This document shows, in pieces, positions 1 to 5,206 of a stretch of DNA of 7,662 nt. Where the stretch lies: the NCBI GenBank assembly GCA_039649115.1, contig JBBWZQ010000148.1, positions 1-7,662 on the forward strand, in the 5' to 3' direction. Numbering within the stretch: position 1 is the first letter of the stretch; each line of letters begins with the position of its first letter. The translations under genes were made by a program, and so were the position numbers. Source of the stretch: DATEJJ01 sp039649115. Its GTDB lineage: Bacteria; Actinomycetota; Actinomycetes; Mycobacteriales; Micromonosporaceae. The notes below the pieces were generated by a model. The model saw only the letters and a list, made by a program, of their open reading frames with translations. It did not search any database and was not told the DNA's origin.

Positions 1-18
1 GGCCCGCAGACTGGAGGC

Positions 19-1299
19 GTGGCGGTCATCGAGATCGACCGGGAGTGGACGGTGGCGGCGGCACCCCCGGCGGCGCCACCGCGCCGGTCCGCCCGCCTGG
101 CCGTGCTCGGCCTGCTCGCCGCGCTGCTACTCGGTGGGGCCGGCGCGCCGGCTCGCCCGCTGCCGCCCTTCGCGTCCGTGGCCGACTCCGGCCGGGACAC
201 CTTCGAGATCATCGGCAACACGCTCTACGTCGCCGAACCCGAGGTCGGCAACCAGGCACGGCTCAGCGCGTACCGGCTTTCCGGCGAGCACGCCGCGCGC
301 TCCACAGTGGCGCGCCGGCTGTGGAGCACGCTGCTGCCGGTACCGGTCGGCGTGCTGTACCCGGTCGTCGCCGACGGCGTCCTGCTCGGCCAGGCGTACC
401 GCGGGCCGGCCGGCTTCGCCCAGGTGGTCGCGGTGGACAGCGGCACCGGTCGGATCCTGTGGCGGCAGGATGGCGAGATCGACTGGGTACGCGGCGCTGC
501 CGGCCAGGTCATCGTCGGGCCCGGCCCGGGTGCGAGCCGGGTGCGGGACCTGCGGCTGCGTACCGGCGAGGTGCTCTGGTCGCGGGCGCAGTGGGCGGGC
601 AGCGCCGAGGCCACCGCCAGCCCGCCCACCGGCGGCGGTGACCGGGTGGTGCTGCAGGTACCGCCGAGCGGGGTCGAGGTGCTCGACGCCGACACGGGCG
701 AGGTGCGCGCCAGGGCCCCGGTACCGCCGGGCCTCGGCCTGTACGTCGTCGGCGACCAGGTGCTGGTGCCCATGCGGCGCAACGGTTCCGACGTGCTCGC
801 CGCCTACGGCCTCGACCGGCTGGCGCAGCGCTGGCTGGTGCCGCTGCCCGGCCCGGCCACCTTCGTGTCCGACTGCGGTGCGCTGCTGTGCGTGACGGGC
901 ATCGGCGTGCTCACCGTGCTCCGGCCGTCCGACGGCGGGACCCCCTGGCCGGCGGGCCGGTGGATGTCGGCGAACCCGGCCGGCCGGTACCTGCTGGCGG
1001 ACGGTCCCGACCCCGCGGTCCTGGACGCCGGTACCGGCACGGTGCGGCTGCGCCTCGCCGGCTGGTCGTGGCTGCGCGCGTCGCCGGACCGGGGCAGCCG
1101 GGTGCTCGTGCGGCGGGGTACCCCGGACGGCCCACTCGTCTTCGCGGTCCTCGACACGAGCGGCGCGCAGCCCCGGCTGCACCCGGTCGGCCCGCTGGCC
1201 GGCGCGCGCGCCACCCCCTGCGCGGCCGCGTACGGGTACCTCGCCTGCCGCACGCTGTCCGGCCGCATCGCCCTCTGGCACTACCCGTCCCCGACCTAG
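19..1299 (+). CDS. Membrane-anchored PQQ-type beta-propeller protein (BamB-like repeats)
   Basis: Predicted 426-residue protein. A short charged and proline-rich N-terminus (residues 1-26) precedes one hydrophobic segment (about 27-43), so the bulk probably lies outside the cytoplasm on a signal anchor. The rest shows degenerate PQQ/pyrrolo-quinoline-like beta-propeller blades, recognisable by the repeated (V/L)D.GTG...W pattern: VAVDSGTGRILW (137-148), LRTGEVLW (180-187), VLDADTGEV (221-229) and VLDAGTGTV (334-342). Cysteine pairs at 286/291 and 401/410 could form disulfides. Such repeats usually serve as protein-interaction scaffolds, and no enzymatic residues are evident, so the specific role is unknown. 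The start is uncertain. The GTG at 19 gives the VIE-type N-terminus I associate with these actinobacterial proteins, but GGAGG (13-17) lies only one base before it. The frame is also open to the window edge, so the gene could begin further upstream. It ends in TAG, 30 bases before the convergent DGPF gene. Confidence 0.85.
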   Translation: MAVIEIDREWTVAAAPPAAPPRRSARLAVLGLLAALLLGGAGAPARPLPPFASVADSGRDTFEIIGNTLYVAEPEVGNQARLSAYRLSGEHAARSTVARRLWSTLLPVPVGVLYPVVADGVLLGQAYRGPAGFAQVVAVDSGTGRILWRQDGEIDWVRGAAGQVIVGPGPGASRVRDLRLRTGEVLWSRAQWAGSAEATASPPTGGGDRVVLQVPPSGVEVLDADTGEVRARAPVPPGLGLYVVGDQVLVPMRRNGSDVLAAYGLDRLAQRWLVPLPGPATFVSDCGALLCVTGIGVLTVLRPSDGGTPWPAGRWMSANPAGRYLLADGPDPAVLDAGTGTVRLRLAGWSWLRASPDRGSRVLVRRGTPDGPLVFAVLDTSGAQPRLHPVGPLAGARATPCAAAYGYLACRTLSGRIALWHYPSPT

Positions 1300-1329
1300 G
1301 CGCGAGATCGGGCGTCGCGTTCGCCGTGA

Positions 1330-1659
1330 TCAGGCCGGCCACAGGGGTCGGAGTTCGACGGTTCCGTCCTTCGCGCCCGGGTGTTTGGCGGCCACCTCGA
1401 TCGCCTCGGCCAGGTCCGCGCACTCGATCACGTCGAACCCGCCGATCTGCTCCTTGGTCTCCGCGTACGGCCCGTCGGTGACCAGGAGGTCACCGCCGCG
1501 CACCCGCACCGTCGCCGCCTCGGCCGCCGGCCGCAGCCGATCGCCGAGCACCCGCACCCCCCGGCCGGACATCTCCCCGACCCACGATCCGACCTCAGCC
1601 AGCTCCTCCGGCCCCGCGTCGACCGACTCGTCGACCCAGACCATCAGCAGGTACCGCAC
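1330..1659 (-). CDS. DGPF/YCII-domain family protein
   Basis: 109-residue protein of the DGPF-domain (YCII-related) family, small cytoplasmic alpha/beta proteins whose biochemical activity is not established. The diagnostic motif is at residues 62-75 (DGPYAETKEQIGGF). It follows the usual N-terminus (VRYLLMVWVDE) and PEEL segment (17-20) and precedes a C-terminal VELRPLW. Length is normal for the family. The start is the GTG at 1659: it gives the family-typical N-terminus and is preceded by a strong purine-rich GGAGGAGGAG Shine-Dalgarno. The reading frame stays open upstream through a 15-bp tandem repeat, with an ATG at 1776, but the extra residues look non-protein-like (VWSSS repeats), so I reject the extension. 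Genes of this family often sit next to an ECF sigma factor gene; none is adjacent here. The gene faces the beta-propeller gene and diverges from the 60-residue gene at 1863. Confidence 0.92.
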   Translation of the reverse strand: MRYLLMVWVDESVDAGPEELAEVGSWVGEMSGRGVRVLGDRLRPAAEAATVRVRGGDLLVTDGPYAETKEQIGGFDVIECADLAEAIEVAAKHPGAKDGTVELRPLWPA

Positions 1660-1674
1660 ATCTCCTCCTCCACC

Positions 1675-1727
1675 CGACGAACTCCAAACCGGCGAACTCC
1701 AAACCGACGAGCTCCAAACCGGCGAAC
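1675..1727. repeat. 15-bp tandem direct repeat, 3.5 copies
   Basis: Three full head-to-tail copies of the unit CGRCGARCTCCAAAC occupy 1675-1689, 1690-1704 and 1705-1719, followed by a partial copy (CGGCGAAC) at 1720-1727. Copies differ only at positions 3 and 7 of the unit, both A/G changes. The array lies 16 to 68 bases upstream of the DGPF start codon, in its promoter or 5' leader, and its AAAC runs are locally A-rich in very G+C-rich DNA. It could be a multi-site operator (15 bp is about one and a half helical turns) or a slippage product. No known binding consensus is recognised. Confidence 0.85.
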
Positions 1728-1748
1728 GGCGTCCCCGTCCGCGCTGAC

Positions 1749-1812
1749 GACGAACGAGGATCCCCGGAATCGACATCGGGCCGGGTGTCGATCGCCCGGA
1801 TCCCCGTTCGTC
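1749..1812. repeat. 64-bp imperfect inverted repeat (27-base arms, 10-base loop)
   Basis: Arms 1749-1775 and 1786-1812 pair symmetrically around a 10-base centre. The outer 15 bases (1749-1763 with 1798-1812) match except one A/C pair (1757/1804). The next five positions mostly mismatch, and the inner seven (ATCGACA with TGTCGAT, 1769-1775/1786-1792) match perfectly. On the minus-strand RNA the single outer mismatch becomes a U-G wobble, so the outer stem would be fully paired there. This suggests the structure, if it acts as RNA, belongs to the leader of the minus-strand DGPF gene. As DNA it could be an extended operator or the remnant of a small inverted-repeat element. It sits 50 bases upstream of the ATG at 1863. 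Confidence 0.8.
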
Positions 1813-1862
1813 ACTCTGCCGACCGGCGCCGCGACGAGGCGCCCCGACGCGAAGGACCAGCG

Positions 1863-2045
1863 ATGTGCGAACCGTACCTGGCGGCCGTGGTCTGGCGGCT
1901 GGAACACGCGACCGACACCGACCGCAGGGTCGCCGACGAGACCAGCGGCCAGCTCCTGAGCAGGCTGTCCCGGCGGGTGCGGCGCGCCCGCCGCGCCAAC
2001 CGGGCCGTACGCCTGCCGGTCGATCCACGCCTGGCCCGGCGGTGA
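1863..2045 (+). CDS. Small basic hypothetical protein, 60 aa
   Basis: Not recognised. The ATG at 1863 is preceded by GAAGGA (1851-1856) with a 6-base spacer, a good ribosome binding site. The product begins MCEPYLAAVVWRLEHATDTD and has a predicted helical first half followed by a strongly arginine-rich stretch (about residues 37-50). It has no signal peptide or membrane segment. Its TGA (2043-2045) overlaps the GTG start of the downstream transporter by 4 bases (GTGA), a typical translational-coupling junction, and this is the main reason to believe it is translated. A GTG-initiated extension back to 1785 is open but would begin in the loop of the inverted repeat and lacks a visible Shine-Dalgarno. 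Function unknown; it may simply couple or tune transporter expression. Confidence 0.55.
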   Translation: MCEPYLAAVVWRLEHATDTDRRVADETSGQLLSRLSRRVRRARRANRAVRLPVDPRLARR

Positions 2046-3307
2046 CGGCGTCCCCGGCCGCGGCCCGGGCACGCTGGGCGATCATGGCGGTCTTCGGTGG
2101 CAACGGTCTGCTGATCGCGAGCCTGGTGGTGCGCACGCCGTCGCTCAAGCTGGACCTCGGGCTCTCCCCGGGGCAGCTCGGGCTGGTCTCCGCGGTGATC
2201 GGCGGGTCGGCGGTGGTCGCCATGCAGATCGCCGGCGGCCTCGCGGCCCGGGTGGGCAGCCGGCGGGTCGTACGGGTGGCGACGCCGCTGCTGCCCCTCG
2301 CGCTCGTGGGTGTGGGGCTGGCGCCCGGGCTCGCGCTGCTCGCCGTGGTCCTGCTGGTGTTCGGCGCCATGCACGGGATGCTCGACGTGACGATGAACGC
2401 GCACGCGGTCGCGGTCGAGCGGGCGCTGGGCCGGCACATCATGAACGGCTGCCACGCGGCGTGGAGCATCGGCGCCGTGGTGGGCTCGGTGCTGGGGTCG
2501 GGCGCCACGCAGCTCGGGATGTCGCGGTCGCTGCACTACGCGGTACTCGCGGCGCTGCTCGTCCCGACGGCGGTGGGCTGCGGCCGGGCGCTGCTGCCCG
2601 CCGGCGTGGACCGGACCGCGGCGATCGCATCCCGGGAACCGGACCGGCCGGGCTGGCGGGTGGGGTGGAGCCGGCGGGTGCTGGTGTTCGGCGCGATGGG
2701 CGCCACCATCCTCACCGGTGAGGCGGCGGTCGCCAACTGGAGTGGCGTCTTCCTGCACGAGTCCCTCGGGGCGCCGCTCGGGGTGGCCGCCCTCGGCTAC
2801 GTCGCGTTCACCGGGTGCCAGACCGCCGGCCGGCTGGTGGGCGACCGGCTGCTGGCCCGCACGTCGGCGGCGCGCCTGCTGCGGGTGGGCACCCGCACCG
2901 CGGCCGGCGGGTTCGCGGTCGTGGTGCTCAGCCCCTGGCCGGTGCTCGGCGTGGTGGGCTTCGCCGTGGTGGGGCTGGGCCTGGCCACGCCGCTGCCGGT
3001 GCTGTTCGGCGTCGTCGGCCATCTCGGCGAGGATCGCGGCGCGGCGGCCATGGTCGCCCGGTTCACCACCATGACGTACACCGGGATCCTGCTCGCCCCG
3101 GCGGTCCTCGGCTGGGTCGCCGAGCTGGTCGGTCTCACCTGGACCCTCGCGGCGCTGATCCCGCTCCTCGCCGCTGTCGCGTACCCGGCGGGCGCCGCGA
3201 CCCGCCCGGCCGCCCCGGCCGAGGCACCGGACCGCGTCAAGGGCGGGGCAGGCCGATCGGGTTGGCGTCGGGAATGCTCGCCCGGCAGGCGCGGGCAAGC
3301 GGCGTGA
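2042..3307 (+). CDS. Major facilitator superfamily transporter (YbjJ/fucose-permease-like)
   Basis: 421-residue inner-membrane transporter with about 12 hydrophobic segments in two halves separated by a hydrophilic loop (about residues 184-211). Family marks are the MFS signature region GGLAARVGSRRVV (65-77) after the second helix, and the segment HGMLDVTMNAHAVAVERALGR (111-131) followed by HAAWSIGAVVGS (138-149), which recalls E. coli YbjJ and related FucP-like permeases. The second-half counterpart is TAGRLVGDRLLAR (261-273). The substrate cannot be told from sequence; efflux or sugar transport are both possible. The GTG at 2042 overlaps the stop of the 60-residue gene and has no clear Shine-Dalgarno of its own, so translation probably depends on coupling. 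The final 23 residues are a charged, Gly/Arg-rich tail that overlaps the convergent SCO6745-family gene by 71 bp and is probably a read-through extension rather than a functional domain. Confidence 0.92.
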   Translation: MTASPAAARARWAIMAVFGGNGLLIASLVVRTPSLKLDLGLSPGQLGLVSAVIGGSAVVAMQIAGGLAARVGSRRVVRVATPLLPLALVGVGLAPGLALLAVVLLVFGAMHGMLDVTMNAHAVAVERALGRHIMNGCHAAWSIGAVVGSVLGSGATQLGMSRSLHYAVLAALLVPTAVGCGRALLPAGVDRTAAIASREPDRPGWRVGWSRRVLVFGAMGATILTGEAAVANWSGVFLHESLGAPLGVAALGYVAFTGCQTAGRLVGDRLLARTSAARLLRVGTRTAAGGFAVVVLSPWPVLGVVGFAVVGLGLATPLPVLFGVVGHLGEDRGAAAMVARFTTMTYTGILLAPAVLGWVAELVGLTWTLAALIPLLAAVAYPAGAATRPAAPAEAPDRVKGGAGRSGWRRECSPGRRGQAA

Positions 3308-4073
3308 GCAGGGTGTCCAACCGCGCCGTACGCTCCGCGCCGAGCGCCCGCCACGGCCCCTCCGCGGCGCGGTCGGTGGCCGCCTCGATGTCGCGCAGCG
3401 CCTGCGCCCCGGCGGCGGTGGCCGCGCCGGCATCGTCCAGCCAGCCGCGCTCGACCAGCCTGGCCCGCGCCGCGCTCCACTCCTCGTCGGTCCAGCCGCG
3501 GCCCGGCTGCAGCACGTCGCGGGACAGGTCCAGGCCGCTGCGCCAGGCGAGTGCCGCGCAGCCATCCAGGCCGTAGGTCACCAGCGCGGCCACGTGGCCG
3601 TCGCCCCGGTGCTCGCGCAGGGTGGTGGCGGCCTGCCAGACCCGCGCCAGCGGCTGGTCCGGGCGGGGCAGCGCGGCGTTGGCGGCACCGAGCACCCGGC
3701 CGGTACAGTCCGCCGCCGCGACCGCCACCTCCAGCAGCTCGGCCGCCTCGCCAGCGGGGAAGCCGGTGGGCAGCAACCGCCGCAGCGCCTCGACCGAGCC
3801 CGCCTCCCGGGCCCGCAGCGCCTGCTCCGGACTGGCCCGCCGCCACACGTCGGGCAGCGCCCGCGCGACCATCCCCGGCGCGAAGCTGGCGAACGCGGCG
3901 ACCACCGGCGCGGCGTCCACCGGACCCAGCGGCGCCGCCCGCCCGGCGAAGTACCCGCGCCAGAAGCCGCGCAGCCCGGCCGCCTCGAACACCGGCCGGG
4001 GATCGGGGGTGAAGTACACCACCCCGTGGATCGGTTCGAACAGGCTCCACATGCGGCGCGCGACAGTGCTCAT
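3237..4073 (-). CDS. SCO6745-family protein (winged-helix-type, unknown function)
   Basis: 278-residue soluble protein resembling the actinobacterial SCO6745 family, annotated from a predicted helix-turn-helix-like fold but without a proven function. Family marks are the N-terminal ARRMWSLFEPIHGVVYFTPD (5-24), GLRGFWRGYFAGRAAPLG (33-50), FAPGMVARALP (64-74), the central REHRGDGHVAAL (153-164) and a C-terminal segment (about 193-236) that could form the winged helix. The closing IPDANPIGLP is also family-like, so the 3' end is genuine even though it overlaps the convergent transporter. The start is placed at ATG 4073, seven bases after the stop of the kinase gene. No Shine-Dalgarno is visible; either reinitiation after the upstream TAA or leaderless initiation from a GATAAT hexamer is possible. 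An ATG at 4052 would remove the first seven residues. It may be co-transcribed with the kinase. Confidence 0.88.
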   Translation of the reverse strand: MSTVARRMWSLFEPIHGVVYFTPDPRPVFEAAGLRGFWRGYFAGRAAPLGPVDAAPVVAAFASFAPGMVARALPDVWRRASPEQALRAREAGSVEALRRLLPTGFPAGEAAELLEVAVAAADCTGRVLGAANAALPRPDQPLARVWQAATTLREHRGDGHVAALVTYGLDGCAALAWRSGLDLSRDVLQPGRGWTDEEWSAARARLVERGWLDDAGAATAAGAQALRDIEAATDRAAEGPWRALGAERTARLDTLLTPLARACRASIPDANPIGLPRP

Positions 4074-4079
4074 ACCGCG

Positions 4080-4085
4080 ATTATC
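4080..4085 (-). promoter_or_regulatory. Candidate -10 element for a leaderless SCO6745-family transcript
   Basis: Read on the minus strand, GATAAT (five of six matches to TATAAT) is followed by exactly six bases and then the ATG at 4073, the geometry expected if transcription begins at the start codon. The hexamer includes the stop codon of the preceding kinase gene. No convincing -35 hexamer is seen. Confidence 0.35.
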
Positions 4086-5184
4086 GACCAGCGCGCGCCT
4101 GCTCCAGCCACTCCGGTACGTCGTCGCGGTGGTAGACGTGCTCACTGGGCTCGATGCGTTCCAGGAAACCGGCGTACTCGGCCGCGTTGCGCAGGGCCGA
4201 GAGTGGCTCCAGCGCGTCCAGCGCGCGCTCCGGCCGGCAGCCGGGTACCGCCGCGCGCCACCAGGCGCACCACCGCTCCGCCAGCCCCTCCCGCTGCTCC
4301 GCCGGCAGGCGCTCGACCATGCGCATCAGGTCGAACCCGGGGTTGCCGAGCCGGCAGTCGCCCCAGTCGAGGATCACCGACCCGCGCACGTTGCCCGGAT
4401 GGAAGTCGCCGTGCACCAGCGTGCCGGGCAGCCCGGCCGCGGCCGCCTCGGCCAGCCGCTCGTCCAGCCCGTCGAGCAGGTCCGGGTACCCGTATCGCTG
4501 AGCGACGTCGCGGATCCGCGCCTCCAGATCGTCATCCGGCACACCGAGCGACCGCAGCGCCGGGAGGTCGCCGGCGGCGGCGCGCTGGATCCGGTGCAGC
4601 GCGGCCAGCATCGCCAGCCGCTCGTCCGCGGGCGCCCCGTACCGGTCCTCGCCGGGCACGTCGTCGAGCAGCACCCGGCCACCGTCCACGCCGAGCACCG
4701 TCGGTCCCAGCCCGGGAAGGTGGTCGCCGAGCCAGACCAGCACCGCACCCTCGTGCCGGTAGAACGCGGGCACCTCCTTGAGCCACGCGATGCCCGACCG
4801 GTGCGCCAGGCGCCAGATGCTCGACAGGTTCCAGGTGCGCAACTGCCGCGCGGACAGCGGTCCCAGCACGCCCTGCGCCCAGGCGAGGCTCGCGGCCGGC
4901 CCACCCACCTCGGCGTAGGGCGCGCGCAACGGGTGCGGCCGCGACTCGACGTCGACCGGCGAAAGAAGCCGGTCCACAGTGGACACCTCCGCGAGGTACG
5001 TCACCGCGGGCCCGTCGGCGCGCAGCAACCGCAGCACGACAACCTCGGCGCCGTAGTGCGACCGAGCGCCGTCCACCACGGCGGCGACCTGCTGCCGGTG
5101 CGGCTCGGGTACGGCGAACGGGGGCAGCGCGCCGAGCACCGCCCCCGTACCGTCGACGAGAACCAGGGTCACCACGCGCTCCAC
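4081..5184 (-). CDS. Phosphotransferase enzyme family protein (APH/choline-kinase fold)
   Basis: 367-residue predicted small-molecule kinase of the aminoglycoside phosphotransferase (APH) family. The catalytic loop is complete: HGDFHPGN at 258-265, with D260 as catalytic base and N265 a metal ligand, and the DFG-equivalent ILDWGDCRLGNPGFDL at 271-286 with D273. WLKEVP (134-139) probably carries the ATP-binding lysine (K136), followed by a candidate partner glutamate (E145) and the hinge-like LLDDVPGEDRYG (172-183). An N-terminal extra domain of about 115 residues is beyond the minimal fold. The phosphate acceptor is unknown; family members act on antibiotics, choline, homoserine, sugars and others, so antibiotic resistance should not be assumed. 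The GTG at 5184 is chosen because residues upstream lose coding character and a -10-like hexamer lies six bases before it. It is 22 bases downstream of narK and 7 bases upstream of the SCO6745-family gene. Confidence 0.9.
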   Translation of the reverse strand: MERVVTLVLVDGTGAVLGALPPFAVPEPHRQQVAAVVDGARSHYGAEVVVLRLLRADGPAVTYLAEVSTVDRLLSPVDVESRPHPLRAPYAEVGGPAASLAWAQGVLGPLSARQLRTWNLSSIWRLAHRSGIAWLKEVPAFYRHEGAVLVWLGDHLPGLGPTVLGVDGGRVLLDDVPGEDRYGAPADERLAMLAALHRIQRAAAGDLPALRSLGVPDDDLEARIRDVAQRYGYPDLLDGLDERLAEAAAAGLPGTLVHGDFHPGNVRGSVILDWGDCRLGNPGFDLMRMVERLPAEQREGLAERWCAWWRAAVPGCRPERALDALEPLSALRNAAEYAGFLERIEPSEHVYHRDDVPEWLEQARAGR

Positions 5185-5190
5185 ACCGGG

Positions 5191-5196
5191 AGCATA
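5191..5196 (-). promoter_or_regulatory. Candidate -10 element for a leaderless kinase transcript
   Basis: On the minus strand TATGCT (a TAnnnT hexamer) lies six bases before the GTG start at 5184, and no Shine-Dalgarno is present in the 22-base gap after narK. The geometry fits leaderless transcription. The possible -35 (TGGCCG, 18-base spacer) is weak. Confidence 0.35.
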
Positions 5197-5206
5197 CGGA
5201 CTACCG

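Noticed and set aside
127..1281. Long minus-strand open frame opposite the beta-propeller gene, and similar long frames elsewhere
   Set aside because: In DNA of this G+C content antisense frames stay open by chance. The product is low-complexity and Arg/Gly/Ala-rich with no family motif, while the plus frame has clear propeller repeats.
1300..1320. Small hairpin CGCGA (1301-1305) with TCGCG (1315-1319) between the convergent beta-propeller and DGPF genes, as a terminator
   Set aside because: Only a 5-bp stem with a 9-base loop and no T-tract on either side; too weak to call.
1660..1776. N-terminal extension of the DGPF protein from an ATG at 1776, encoding repeated VWSS(S/P) pentapeptides
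   Set aside because: The GTG at 1659 gives the family N-terminus and has a strong Shine-Dalgarno. The extension is just translation through the 15-bp tandem repeat and begins inside the inverted repeat.
301..4982. The 10-mer TCCACAGTGG, containing a near-palindrome, at 301-310 and 4973-4982
   Set aside because: Two copies, both inside unrelated coding regions on different strands, with no flanking similarity; probably coincidence or a favoured genomic word.
4081..5184. Calling the APH-type protein an aminoglycoside resistance gene
   Set aside because: The fold motifs identify a small-molecule kinase only. The N-terminal region and setting do not match a known resistance enzyme I can name.
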